Source: Undaria pinnatifida (Eukaryota; Sar; Phaeophyceae; Laminariales; Alariaceae). Taken from it: a stretch of DNA of 64,000 nt. The stretch covers positions 5,781,358 to 5,845,357 of the forward strand of contig JABAKD010000007.1 of NCBI GenBank assembly GCA_012845835.1, given 5' to 3'. Positions 11,406 through 22,929 of this stretch are shown here, piece by piece. The stretch's first letter is position 1. Each line of letters begins with the position of its first letter. The position numbers were made by a program, and so were the translations under genes. The notes below the pieces were generated by a model that was not told where the DNA came from, did not search any database, and was given only the letters and a program-made list of their open reading frames with translations.

Positions 11406-11910
11406 AAAGCATATTATGGCCGCGAAGAAAGGGGGTGGTATCCCTCGCGGGAGTCTCTTGCATTCACAACGAAAAAAAAATAGAAAGGAACTAAGTATAC
11501 CACGTTTTTAACATAATGATTGGAATTTCAGTAGGGTTCACCAAATTAAGAGGGGTGGTGCGCATGTTTTCAATCGAAATGAATGATGACACCGCAAGAG
11601 GTATCGTATAGAACGTGCCTGGGTCAGATTTAGGTGTGTTGGTTTATTTTTGCCACCTACGTTGCATACTGCGAATGTGTTGTAGACGATGGCCCAAGTG
11701 ACGTACTACACAGACAGCAATCGTATACGGAGGCGTGGCAAAGGTAAACGTATGGCATGGCATTTACTTCGTATGTGTCTGCAGTGAATACGATAAATTT
11801 TGTCGCATTGAGTTCGTCTGAATATGCTGAGTAGCGTATTACTTCGTGTTTCAACACAATACAAGTGAGGGCATATTTTTTTGGCCATGTTAATACCTGC
11901 CCAGTAAAGC
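11406..11910. other. Unassigned stretch
   Basis: This is AT-rich DNA with no supported gene. GCGAAAGCATATTATG (about 11405-11420) is the complement of a word at about 32077-32093. Confidence 0.4.
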
Positions 11911-11914
11911 TTTA

Positions 11915-12182
11915 GACCAAGGCTACGGTAGGGGGGGTACCCCCGTTTTCACTGGTGTGTTTGAGCCACTCGCACGAGTGGCTCTGTACCTCACGGATGA
12001 AAATGCTTTAGGCAGTTGTTTTGAAGAAGCTTAGATTACGTTTGAATGGCGGATTGATTTCGTCAATAAAAAACATAAAGAAAATGCAAGATTGCAAAAT
12101 AGAAAGGGGTTACTCGCGCGAGTGACCCCTAGCCACTGAAATTCAAGGCCCAAAAAGGGTCCCCCCTACCGTGGCCTGGGTC
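11915..12182. mobile_element. 268-bp MITE, copy 1
   Basis: The termini are inverted: GACCAAGGCTACGGTAGGGG at 11915 and the complement of GACCCAGGCCACGGTAGGGG ending at 12182. TTTA flanks both sides (11911-11914 and 12183-12186). Copy 2 lies at 47691-47959 and matches along its whole length at roughly 80%. Each copy has two internal palindromes: CACTCGCACGAGTG just inside the left end and ACTCGCGCGAGT near the right end. It has no coding capacity and is therefore non-autonomous. Confidence 0.85.
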
Positions 12183-12186
12183 TTTA

Positions 12187-14617
12187 CTCGAGTTATGTCC
12201 TGCCCATCGAAGGGCGGTCGATCAATTTCGTGTCCAGAAAGTATTGCCTTTTCCATTTTTCTCAAAGGTCGTGCCTCTACATTTTCAAGGAAAGGTTCCT
12301 GCGCCCTCCGTCGGCCAGGAAAATACCACCTCCCTGCAAAGCTAACGTGTGTGACGTGGATCTTCAGGATGAGAAGGCTCTCTCCGTTGCCCGCCCTCCG
12401 TTTACATTTCGATATTAAAACCTGTTACACACACTCAACAAGGAACAGAGTTTTCTGAAAAATGGGAACGGAGCCCAAAATGAGAACGGACGGTTTTTTT
12501 TAGAAAGCAACCCAATTGTGTATAACTCGAAAAAAAAAAATTGACAGTCCTGTGGGGCTGTACGGCAGCCTTCGAATGAGCTGTCGCTCAGGCTGGAAGT
12601 CCTCGGCATCGCCTTGGTAGCCAGCATCTGGAGAAATCACAATAGAGCCAGCGTATATCGCTTTTTGCGCCCACCCGAAGGCACGAGATGGAGCATGAAC
12701 GTTCTGACGAGCTCCTCTCACAGGGCTGGTCAAGGGGTTTCGCAGTATCATTTCGGTTCTCTAATACACCACATGGTTCTGGAGATAACGCTTGGTTCTC
12801 ATGAGGGTATATATATATATTCTCCGGAGTATATTGAAAGCCATGAACCCTTGAACCTAAACAAGGTTTATTCAGGGCACACACCCGGGTCCCACCCCCT
12901 TTTGTTTTCGGGCTAGGACAGGTCTTTGTCGTTACTGGCTTGTACTTGCTACGGGGTTTATCGGTATGCGCCAGAAGACTAGAAAATAATATGTCGCGGG
13001 TGGCCTACATTTAGAAGTGCATCTATCTATGTTTTGTTCTTCTTGAGACGGGTGTATATTATATTAGTTGGCGCGTGGCCAACGCACATACATGCAATAT
13101 ATTTGTCTGGAGATATATTCTACTCTCGCGAGTAGCGGGTGCCTCATGCGTTCTTAGCAATGGTTTGAATTCATGGAACCAAGGGGTTGTGCGTCCACAA
13201 CGCTTCAAAGCGGTGGAGGTGTTGAGCGATGCACCTGCCCTTTTGACAAATATTAGTGTTTGTGACCTGCGTGCGGTAGTAAAGCCGGAGCTACCTCTAC
13301 CCATCGTAACCTTGGTCCCACCCTAACAAAGTCTGTTTATGAAACAGACAATGTTTACTACTGCTATAACAGCAGCTGGTCATGCTATGCCTCGCATCCT
13401 CCAACAAACGGTGGCAAAGCGTAGGCCTCGATTTCGTTGATGATAGCAATACGAAGAGGAAGTGGTTACGGGAAACTCAAGCTCAGTTTGTATGCACACC
13501 AGTTTTTTTTTATCGTTTTGCGAGATTTCTTTCATCACGTTAGGTCACCAACATCATCGGTCGACACTCGTAAACGCTTCATACTGTAATGCATGAATGC
13601 AGCAACTATGTATGGTCAAAATCAGTCATCAAGAAAACCCGCAAATAGGGCAAACCGACGGGGTCGATCATGTAAATTGGCCCACTAGCTTACATGCTAT
13701 GTGGGGCTTGAAAAATCACCCCTCGTCTCAATAGGCCAAACGACGGTTCCCGGACGGTCTGGTCGTAAAAATAGCAAAACACGTTAAAAGGCGATGAAGC
13801 AACAAGGAAACCTTACGATATTCGCACGATCTGGGCATGCCTGATGGGGACTGGACGCTTTCCTCAAATCAGAGTCTTCATTCCGTTCAGGATAATACGT
13901 ACGTGGGAACCAACCACTCGGAGCTGGGGGGCCAGCCAAAAAACGGACTGTCAGTGTATTTGAAAGCCCTAGCACAACCGCCTTTACGAGTTAGCACTTG
14001 GAAATTGGAAACGCCTGCCCCTGACAACACATTGCATATGCACCAAAAAGGCCATCCATATGAACAATTCTAAGGCATTCTTTATCCGACTCGATCTCGC
14101 CGAGACATCCGAGAAAACAAGAAAAAGCACAAAGCGTTCCACACAAAAATCGTCTATCAACAGTCGTTCCCGATTAAAGTGTTTTTAGAAGAATCAATGC
14201 TGAACCCTCTAGAAGAAGAGAAACATCGTTGTAAACGTTTCTTTGATCAATTCGCCACCCATCTAGATATGTGACGGGAAGCAATGAGATGGAGGGGTAC
14301 ACATCTAGAATATACATCAAACGAAGGGATGGATGGGATTTGATCTCGAAATTACCCTCTGGAATGAACACGAGGAGGAGGAGAAAGTGTAAGTTAGCAC
14401 ACTTTTTTTGGTCGCATACGTGTATAGGAGATGCTTACTACTATTGTACGCTTGATGCTAGGCCTAAACGGCATGGTGGGGGTGGCGGAGAAGGAAAGGG
14501 TGGGGGGGGAAGGGTTCCTATTAGCCTCAAAGGCGTACTACTAGTATACAATGCAGCTAACGCACACATTGATGGCTCCAAAAGGTACAGCGGTGCTAAC
14601 ACCTGTCGTGTATATAT
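12187..14617. other. Unassigned stretch with no supported gene
   Basis: Open frames are short, overlap on both strands and lack splice context. An 8-bp-stem hairpin, GTCTGTTTATGAAACAGAC, is at about 13330-13348. A GGGTGGG-rich patch is at about 14478-14520. Nothing else was recognised. Confidence 0.45.
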
Positions 14618-14797
14618 ATAGCTACACTGTCTGTAGTTCTAAGGGAGTCGACGACCTATAACCTTAATGAGGACTCACAACCCGCAATACACGGGATCGG
14701 AGTATCACACACAGATTGCAAAGAAGAGATTCGACAAAATCTTCGATATCACAGCTGGAGAGAATTTTTACTTTCACACTAGACTATAGTCTAGTGT
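14618..14797 (-). repeat. Isolated terminus of the G-rich TIR family ending in a perfect palindrome
   Basis: The terminal domain of the G-rich family is present in minus orientation (complement of the 9361-9480 type: AGTATCACACACAGATTGC, TTCGACAAAATCTTCGATAT, ACAGCTGGAG). Immediately after the end lies a perfect 22-bp palindrome at 14776-14797 centred on ACTATAGT. No poly-C modules follow, so this is a solo or truncated end. Confidence 0.65.
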
Positions 14798-16479
14798 ATA
14801 TACAGCTCTGACGGAGTTATAGGTGGGGCAGCGGGCGATGTGGAGGGTGTATGCGTGTGTGGGCGGGGTGATATTTGTTGGGCGGCGGAGGAGGAGTGGG
14901 GGGGATGGAGGTGGGGAGTGAACGGAGGTGGACTCGCGACCAACTTACTTTTTTGTGTTTGACATAAAAATGCAGAATCTAGATGCCCAACATCTCAATG
15001 ATAATTATTTAGTTTAGAGTGACTTTTCTGGAAAAATTGAGAAGTACTGCTGTTGTTGTAGTTTGTTCTATATTCCTTCATTACATTTACACTAAGAATG
15101 CGTGCCATACTGGTAGAGGATGGCTACTACTGAGGCTGTGTGTGTCTTTGTTGCTAAACTGATATTCCCACCTTTCTACCTAGTACCAATGCCGATACCG
15201 AGCTCCGAGGTCACCAATTAGACTATAATAGGACGTACGATATACCTTTTGTTATGGAATTATAGGGGAGAAATATTGTTAGGATGGTTCGACCACAATA
15301 ATACAACAAACAAACCTCAACAACGGACATCTTAACCCCATTTGTATGCAGTATCATGGTGACATCAGATGGTGTGACCATATGTGGTAGTTATTCGTGG
15401 AATGATGTTATACGGAGGGACAGTACCTGATAATACTACTGCAAACAGAATGGGTTATACGAACCACATCTATCTGCAACCAACCTCTCGGTCGGTGGCC
15501 ACGAAAAATGCCAGTGGCCACCCCTCGAAATCTCAATTCGTTTGCCTCATACATTCAAATCGCTGTACTGTCCACCCACGAGGACCGAAGGCATCCAGGG
15601 GACAACACGCGGAGTTCGTTATTGTTAAGAATACCCTCATGTCTGAAAATTATGGCTTTGCCCAATAAGCTTGCATATATATACTGGTATTTTAGATTAT
15701 ACTTGTACGAAGTATTGGTTTTTGGAGCTTATGGAACAAAAAAGCTTATCTCCGACCGAGCATAGCCAACGTGCCAAAGAGATGTAAAGAGCATAACAAA
15801 GGAAATCGAGAATAAAAGGTGGTTATGTCTGTCTGTCCCCATTTCAGGTGTATATGGCACATGTGCGTCGGGTTGTCTGGTAGCATGGTGTAGACGCCAA
15901 ATGGGAGGCCGCACGGTAATCATTCAGTTCGCGAGGCTTACTTACACCTATTCATTGTCGGCTCTGTGTATCGCGATATTGGGCGGTTCTACATAAAAAC
16001 ACTAAAACACGCACACACACGCTCTCGCGCGCGCTTACGCGCCAACGCGAGCAAAAAAATGCGGACAGCGCAAGGAACGCAGCCGATCTTCCGATCTCTT
16101 GTGATCTTGCAGCGATGGGAGGCGCTCTCCTCAAGTACAACAGAGGGCAGGGAAAGTAGCATTGGGTCGTGCGGGATGCGGGGGTACTGGGTACTCCACT
16201 ATGTGTGGCTAGCTCGCTAGCTCTGTTTTTTTTGTCGAGTTTCGAGGAGAGAGTTCAAGAAAGTTTTCTAATTGACATATGGTGGGAAGTTCGTTTTGGG
16301 CGGTAGTATGGAAAAGGCAGCAAGGCACTGTGCGACTGTGAGCCCCGTGCTGTATATGGACCAAACACACAATATATATATAGCACAACAACAGAAGAAG
16401 TAGGATATTTTACGTAAATATATACTACAATTTTGAAGTATAGACAATAATACAATAGGAGTATATATTTACGAGCCAT
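14798..16479. other. Unassigned stretch
   Basis: It contains a G-rich patch (14820-14935) reminiscent of the G-rich family, and otherwise low-complexity AT-rich DNA. A CACACACGCTCTCGCGCGCG patch is at about 16010-16030. No gene or RNA is supported. Confidence 0.4.
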
Positions 16480-17295
16480 CCATGCCGCTGCTTCCCCGCC
16501 CCCCCCGCCATCCCGCCCCTCCTCGTCCCCCCCCCCCCCACCCCCACCCCCACCCCCACCCGCGCGCCCCCAACGCCCATCCTTCCCCACCACCCGCAAC
16601 TTCGCCTAGACCTAACACCACACGTATAGCAAACCCCTACACCTATGCCACCTAAAGCCCCTCCTCCCTCCGCCCCCCCCCACCTCCCCCACTCCCCCCA
16701 CCCTCCACCCCCCCACCCCCCCAACCCACCCCACCCTCAGCCCCTCGAACACTCCGCCCTCTATTTACTGGTTGTACGACTTACAAGATATACATTATAA
16801 ACTGGTGCATTATTTTCAAAACCGTGACATTTATCCCCCAAAAAGAATGTATAGTTTCCACGGACAAATTGAGCTGCCCCGCCCGTCCCATCCCCCCACC
16901 CCCAAACCCCGTTCCCGCCCCCCCCCCCAAGCCTGATCCCTTTTGATCAAAACCATGCCCCCACGTCCTTAAAAACTCCGCCCTCCCTTCACAGGTTGTT
17001 CGACTTACAGGAGTCACTTGATAAACGGATGTATTTCCTTCCACGGCTGTCAGATTTTGTCCCCCTCATAAACGGATTTTATAGTTTCCGCGCACAGACC
17101 GACTAACATCACCCTGTTGACCCTGATAGCTACCTTGTAGTTGCTAGGAGAGTCGCCGACCTATATCCTTAATGAGGAAACACAACCCGTAATACGCGCG
17201 ATCGGAGTATCACACACAGTTTGCAAAGATGAGTTTCGACAAAATATTCAATGTCACAGCTGGAGTGCATTTTCATTTAATATATGATCTAATAT
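16480..17295 (-). repeat. G-homopolymer-rich TIR family, minus orientation
   Basis: This is the inverted counterpart of 9341-10440. Poly-C runs alternate with the modules ACATTTATCCCC, TTGATCAAAAC, CAGATTTTGTCCCCCTC and CGCGCACAGAC. It ends in the conserved terminus ATGAGTTTCGACAAAATATT ... CACAGCTGGAGTG at about 17229-17275. Together with 9341 it brackets about 8 kb, so the two could be TIRs of one large element, although the interior shows no transposase. Confidence 0.75.
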
Positions 17296-17462
17296 ATTCG
17301 AATCGTCTGCATTTTACTTTTTCAGCACCGACACACCTGCACCTGCCATGTGGCTGTAAGAAAATTAAATAAAAAAAAGAAACCACGTTGCACGAACTTG
17401 CCAACGACAAGCAAGGATGCCCAACGAGTGTTCGACAAGCAAGCACGCTTTTATCAAACGAA

Positions 17463-17862
17463 AATCAAGCTAGAGATGCATTAAAGAGCGAGCATCAGTC
17501 GAGCTTATCCGTGTAAAACTGGCATGATAATGAATCGCGAGCTTATTTCCAATTTTTAAGCCTATCCCCGCTGAAGAAAGCGTACATTCAGAAAAAAAAT
17601 CTTATTGGGTAAGGCCCTAGTGAAAATCTAATCAAAAAGCTAGAAATATTCACACACAGAGAATCAAGCTAGAGATGGCTTAAAAAGCGAGCATCAGTGG
17701 AGCTTATCCGTGCAAAACTAGCATAAAATATTAAATCGCGAGCATATTTCCAGTCTTTGAGCCTATCCCCGCTAAAATAAGCGTTCATTCAGAAAAAAAA
17801 AGCTTATTGGGTAAGGCCCTAGTGAAAATTCAATCAAAAAGCTAGAAATATTCTCACACAGA
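17463..17862 (+). repeat. Two tandem copies of a 199-bp unit
   Basis: ATCAAGCTAGAGATG begins each copy (about 17464 and 17663). Shared words include GCGAGCATCAGT, GAGCTTATCCGTG, AGCCTATCCCCGCT, TTATTGGGTAAGGCCCTAG and AAAAAGCTAGAAATATTC. Identity is about 85-90% by eye. No function is evident. Confidence 0.85.
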
Positions 17863-20089
17863 GTTCGGCTGCGGCCGGAATTCTGGATCGAGATGTGTAC
17901 CATGTCATTCGTGAAGGAAATTGCAAAATCTCAAGCATTTTCTCCCTGTCTGTGTCCAGAGATTCGCTCGCGACCATGCCCGTCACTCAATGACTCTACG
18001 CGGTGAACGGTTGGCCAAAAACAATTAGTTGAGCGGTATCTGAATATCAATTACGAGGTTCAAAGCTCATGTAGGGGGGTTTTGCTTGATCACCCCGGTT
18101 ATCGCACGCACGCACGCACGGAAGCAGCTGACAGACCCCCCCGCTTATCGGCCGCCCTACCCCACACAATCACTCATCACCGAGCAGCTGTTCCACGTCA
18201 ACATCCACCTGCGCCCTTCTGCCCCCGCCCCTCCAGCCAGGCACAAATCCCCAACAAGTTCTCTCCAAGCACCAACCGGATATCAAGGCTAACAGCACGC
18301 ACCCGACAACGTGATAGAGTTATATACGCCGGCAGCACCAGCACCAGCAGTTATTGAAACGTTTCGGGATTCTCTAGACGTGTCTTCTCACACGAGGTGA
18401 GCGACTGTGTACCTATAATGTGTAACATAGACAGTCTTTCATTTGTGATCGTTTGTCTATCTCTGTTGGTATGCGTACTAGATATAACAATTGAGAAATG
18501 TGTTTTCCCCGTCCGAGAGCTGGTTCGAGTTCTAATTTAATGGAGCGCGTTGCCCGGGACAACCACATCGCAACAGGAGGGAGGCTGCTGTGCGTTTTAC
18601 CCATGAATGTAGCCTGTCGAAGCTCGTTTGCCATGTACTTATCCCCTATAAAAAAGGTGATTATTTCTGATAATGAAATCATGCCCGATGTTTGATTCCC
18701 CTCACGTAAGCCGCCTGGCGTACGACACTGTCTTGAGCGAATCCACCTCTGATCCCACCACATATATCATGTGTAGTATGAGATACAGATCGCCCCGTTT
18801 TAGCATCCGAATTGGATCGATCGGAAGACCTCGTTTTGCCAAGGACTGACTTTGACCATATAAGTTACATATGGTCCCATACAAGTTACATACGGCGGTA
18901 AAGATGTCTCCGTTGGGGTATTGGGTTGCATTTATTTGCTACGTGTTCATTTTACGATCTACAAACTGTGTGCTCTGTTATTCAAGATTGTTTGTGGATG
19001 AATCTGCAATTAGTTGCATGAATGATTTCCTGAAGCGGACAAGTCTGCTAAATGTAGTGTTTTGAAACAATCAATAAAGGAAGAGAGTGACACGTGCGAG
19101 TGGCCTAGACGCGGCAGTGGAACAGGGGGGTCCCGCTCCTACCATAGCGATTATCCTTTCTTACTGTTTTAAGGCAACGGCGAAAGCTGCATTTCTACAG
19201 GTACTACATTTTAGGTTCCACACGTGTCAATTGACATTTTGCCTGCCGTCGCCTTTTTTCTCCGTTCGGCCAACAACTGTGCGGAAAGCTAAATAGCCGG
19301 TGTCTACAATGTCAGCCTCCAGAGCTTGATCACTGGGTGGATTTTTTTATCCCACGCCGTCTTGACTTAGCCGTAGTCGCCTTGCTGCGACGTTAAGCGT
19401 GAACGGCATGCTCAGGTTCGTCTTCTGAATCTGTCGGAAAAATCTTGATGGGCTCAGTCAACCAACTTTGCTGGCCCAAGAGATAGGTTCCCCGTTCCCC
19501 GTAAAGATGTTTTACATTGAAATGAAGTATTTGGAAAAATTTTGATCATTATGGACCAAGCCCCAAAATGAAAGTCGGCCCTCTAAAAGTTTTGTGTTTA
19601 TTCGAGAGATTAGCCTAATATAACTATCTATCCGAAATAAAAACAAAAAATACCACAACTTATCTTCAAAAGTACAAAATATGATAGACCGGGTTCCACC
19701 TTATTTGCCCGTGCGGTCGAAATACAAGGTTTAAATTTCAGATCAAAACCGCCGTGAAAACGTTGATTGAGCGGGGCATCGCAGAATGGCCATATTCTCT
19801 ATTTTATGTCGAAACCACTTGACATGGGTAATGCGTCGAGTTGGTCTAATATATCTCAATGAGTGGCGAATTAATGGAAAGACACTGTCAATGATATTCT
19901 TTAAGAGGCTTCAGCATTGCTCCCTCCAAATTCTACATTGATCGGGGAAGACGACTTGTACACGATGTTCGGGTGGAACACTTGGTGCTTTCTTTTTGGT
20001 TTTGTCGGATATATCGGCGAGATAAGGTCGGATAAAGAATACCTTATGATGATTAATTTATATGCTCTTTTTGGTGCATGTGCAATGTG
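17863..20089. other. Unassigned stretch with one weak open frame
   Basis: A minus-strand open frame (18413-18691 from its first ATG) includes SEIITFFIGDKYMANELRQA, but a plus-strand frame over the same bases is also open, so coding is not established. A C-rich patch with CGCACGCACG is near 18105-18120. The 19300-20090 part shows nothing recognisable. Confidence 0.35.
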
Positions 20090-20540
20090 TCGTCAGAGGG
20101 TCAGGTACTTCCAGTTTCCAAGTCCTTACTCGTAAGAGCGGTGCCGCTAGAGCTTTTTGAATCACTGTCCGTTTTTCGGCTGGCCCAGCTCACAGTGGTT
20201 TGGTCTTTTTGGTTTATGCGCCTGTGCACAAATCTGATTTACTATATGGTATTTTGGTGTAGCATCTGCGGAGATGCCGGGGAACCTATGGTTGCCCGAA
20301 AGGATGAAACAAAATACATAAATGGTCCCTAATCCCATGATTAGGATCACCCCGTGAGGGAAGAGGAAAAGCCCCTGAGTGGCACTGCACTTTTCTTCCT
20401 TCTTTTAAGTAGTTTAATACTCAGTATATATTTTCTACTTCTTCTCTCTTCCCAGCCCCATGGCGCTCCGAATTTCGTGACTCCCGTCTCCGCGAGCCAG
20501 CCTGTGCCCTCAACACCTAGGTTCATTCATTATGCTAGCA
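20090..20540 (+). repeat. Dispersed repeat, copy C (matches 30420-30900)
   Basis: It aligns to 30560-30895 with strong similarity: CACAAATCTGATTTACTATA, GGGGAACCTATGGTT, GAGTGGCACTGCAC, and ATGGCGCTCCG followed by TTTCGTGACTCCCGTCTCCG. Similarity stops at TTCATTCATTA / TTCATCCATTA. The region therefore shares its 3' part with copy B of the split repeat. Confidence 0.8.
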
Positions 20541-21097
20541 AGACATTACGACTCGAACCACCGGTGCCAAGTGCTAAGGAAGTGGACCCCAGTATCGAAG
20601 CGAGTCTCCCAGAAGAAGAGCGCCGTCTTCTCCATGAGGAATTCAATGCTGCTGTATTGGCAGTTAGACGCGAGGCAGCTGCTCGGAGGGATGAAGAACG
20701 ACCCCACACCCTGGAAGACCAGCCCAGGGGAAGCGCCGCTCAGTCGCCCGAGAATCCCACGCATGTCCCAGCGCGACCAAAGCAGCATCAATAGGCAACA
20801 GGCCCATTGTCAAAGGGATACATTAATTACTCCGATGGTCTACGGCAGGCAATAATAGCGGAGATTCTCCTGAAGTGGGATTTCTCAACCTGGGCTTATC
20901 TAACCCAGCTGGCTTGCTCTGCTGAAGAACCGGAAACAATACAACAATACGGAGTCGAAAACAAAAGGCGAGCATACAAAATATTATGCGAGTTGCAAGA
21001 CCGAGCGAGACGCCGCCGAGGCAAGCCGAGCACAAATAGAGGCACGAGCAGATCGGAAGGGGGCACAGGCGAAAGAGAGCCATGCCCCACTATCTAG
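20460..21097 (+). pseudogene. Open reading frame of unknown family interrupted by one TAG
   Basis: One frame stays open across this span except for a single TAG at about 20792-20794. Before it are charged stretches (SLPEEERRLLHEEFNAAVLA). After it the same frame continues with YINYSDGLRQAIIAEILLKW and an Arg/Ser-rich tail to a stop at 21097. Composition looks coding, but there is no suitable ATG at the start and the first ~80 bases belong to a dispersed repeat. A pyrimidine-rich stretch ending CCCAG at about 20455 could be a splice acceptor. It may be a decayed transposon or host exon; no family is recognised. Confidence 0.35.
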
Positions 21098-21121
21098 CCA
21101 GACCCATTTAATGCATAAGTC

Positions 21122-21230
21122 TTTTTCTTTTCTTTTTTTTTATCCTCCGGCGGATGGGGAAAAATAAAGCTATAGCTCACCACACTTCCACGTATTTTCA
21201 TACGCGTCGTGTGTCGATTTAACTCAGTTG
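21122..21230 (-). mobile_element. Short poly(A)-tailed retroposon (SINE-like), copy 1
   Basis: This 109-bp insert is flanked by a perfect 12-bp direct repeat AATGCATAAGTC (21110-21121 and 21231-21242). Read on the minus strand it starts CAACTGAGTTAAATCG, has a stem-loop with a GAAA loop (CGCGTAT/ATACGTG), the palindrome AGCTATAGCT, a U-run followed by CCCC, then a small hairpin, and ends in an A-rich tail. Variable-length target duplications plus an A-tail indicate LINE-type retroposition. No pol III A/B boxes are obvious. The U-run between two hairpins recalls an Sm-site small RNA, which is an inference. Other copies lie at 44716-44807 and around 29373-29455. Confidence 0.75.
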
Positions 21231-21242
21231 AATGCATAAGTC

Positions 21243-21850
21243 ATCGAGCGAGAAGGCCGCGAGGTCGTTGGAGCACCAGCCCGAACAGCAGAGGACGTAT
21301 TCGCTCCCGTTGGTATGGACTTCTGACCGCCCGGAGCAAGAGAGGCAAATAATTTTTTTCGGGGAAGGGGAGTAGGAAGAGCAAGTTTGATTTTTGGGAA
21401 GAGCTGAGAGACGTGGATGCCGAGCAATGGTGGAAGAACATGGTGGTAGCTAAGCTGGGGGTGGTACAAAATCAGCAGCAGGAATTACCACTGCAGGCCT
21501 GTCTTGACGAAGAGGATGATACAGGTGGAGAACAGACGACATCGTCTTCGCCGGGGGGATCGCTATCGGGTACACTTCTGACGTTCTCGAGTCGGGCCGT
21601 CGACGGAATGCACCGTCAGGCCGGCGATGCGCACCGTTGGCGAAAATTTCAGACGGTGGCGCAGGAAGGTGGAGAACGTGGAGAAAGGCAGGGAAAGAAT
21701 TGGGAGAGGAAGAGGCTTAGAGGTGGGTCGTGTTTCGGCTTCATCGCGGGGCCTGGGGAGGAGCATAGACGGCGAAAAAGGCGCTGTCTGCTACGAAAAC
21801 GTTTACGTGTGAAAGACAAGATCATCTTCTGCCGCAAGAGCACGTGTTAA
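21243..21850 (+). pseudogene. Exon-like coding remnant of unknown family
   Basis: Two frames look coding in succession. One runs from the ATG overlapping the target duplication (about 21232) through EHQPEQQRTYSLPLVWTSDR to a stop near 21390. The other, from about 21352, reads SKFDFWEELRDVDAEQWWKN, continues with acidic and Ser-rich sequence, and ends in a basic tail at 21850. The frame change falls near a run of T at 21350-21357, consistent with an indel. The FDFWEEL/EQWWKN pattern is typical of helical DNA-binding or transposon proteins, but I cannot name the family. Confidence 0.35.
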
Positions 21851-22319
21851 AAAAGGCACGTATTGCTTTCATTCTTTTGTTGTGTTGAAGATTCGGGGTT
21901 TGGTTCGGTTCTTGGTTGGGTATTTAAGTTGGCTTTCTGAGGCAACGTGCGTTCAGCTTAGATATTTAAATGGAACGTAGATCACGGCCAGCCGTAGTTT
22001 CATGTGTTGCTTTTTCCACTGTATCTGCCCCCGACGCTCTCTCAGCCTTGTTGCATGTTCACCCCCAGTAGCTAGTAAGCATGATACTGTTTGAATTACA
22101 ATAAAAAAACACGGGGAGGGTATGATGGTTAAACTTGCTTTGCGACCGGAAAAAAGAGTCATTGGGGTGCTCTTGAATCGGGTACTTTACTATGATGGCG
22201 TTTGGACGTTCGTTCGAAGTTGGGATGGAAGTAGGAATTTTGTACCTGGTACGGAACTTCGAAAACATGAATAATCTGGAAGCTACGAAATACTGCTGAT
22301 ATCAGCCACCACGTCATAG
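21851..22319. other. Unassigned stretch
   Basis: AT-rich intergenic DNA with no supported gene or repeat. Confidence 0.4.
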
Positions 22320-22453
22320 GTATATCATAAAAATTTAAACACACTCCAGATGTGAGATCGAATATTTTGTCAAAGCTCATCTTTGCAAGCTGTGTGATAC
22401 TCCTATGGCGCGTATTACGGGTTGCGTGTCCTCATTAAGAATATAGGTCTATA
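22320..22453 (+). repeat. Solo terminus of the G-rich TIR family
   Basis: It contains the AT-rich end, ACACTCCAGATGTGAGATCG, TTTGCAAGCTGTGTGATACTC, TATTACGGGTTG and CTCATTAAGAATATAGGTC, then stops abruptly. No homopolymer modules follow. Confidence 0.75.
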
Positions 22454-22639
22454 TACAAACTTTTCTTGTTTGCACACATACTGAAAAGACGAGAGGTGAT
22501 GGGTAGAGTGGTGTGTTTTTAACTCACAACCGAATTTTCAACCCTGCCTTGTGATATGCCGGCAATTAATTGTAACTGTAGTACGAGTACATGGTATGTG
22601 ATTTTTTTTTTTTTTATGTACGTAATTATACTGAGCGAT

Positions 22640-22929
22640 AGGCATCCTGAGCGATAAGGTAGGCGAAACCCGCGCGAGCTGGTGGGATGCTTGATGCTTG
22701 ACGAAAAAAATGAATTTGAGAAAAGACGTACTGTACCTGGTTGTTGCTTTGAGCAGGTAGTAAAGTAGGTTGGTGTGTATGATGAATGCTGCTTCCATTA
22801 TAGTTGTTGAAGCACATGTCGTATTCATAGTTTCTTGTAATACCAACGCGTGTTAAGAAGCTTGGTATGGACAAAACCAAGGCGAAACTAGTTGGACAAA
22901 ATTTGGCTTGCTTCCGGGGTGATGTGTTA
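22640..22929 (+). repeat. Dispersed repeat, copy B, part 1
   Basis: This is the paralogue of 40-240 (GATGAATGCT, ACCAACGCGTGTTAAGAAGC, TTGGTATGGAC, TTGGACAAA). It is interrupted at 22929 by the Harbinger-like element. Confidence 0.75.

Noticed and set aside
18413-18763. Minus-strand gene
   Set aside because: The frame looks moderately coding, but the opposite strand is also open over the same bases and no splice sites or homologous copies support it.
20354-20459. Membrane-protein N-terminus (hydrophobic LLLSSLILSIYFLLLL)
   Set aside because: Starts at GTG rather than ATG and lies in a dispersed repeat whose other copy (about 30710-30810) does not keep the frame.
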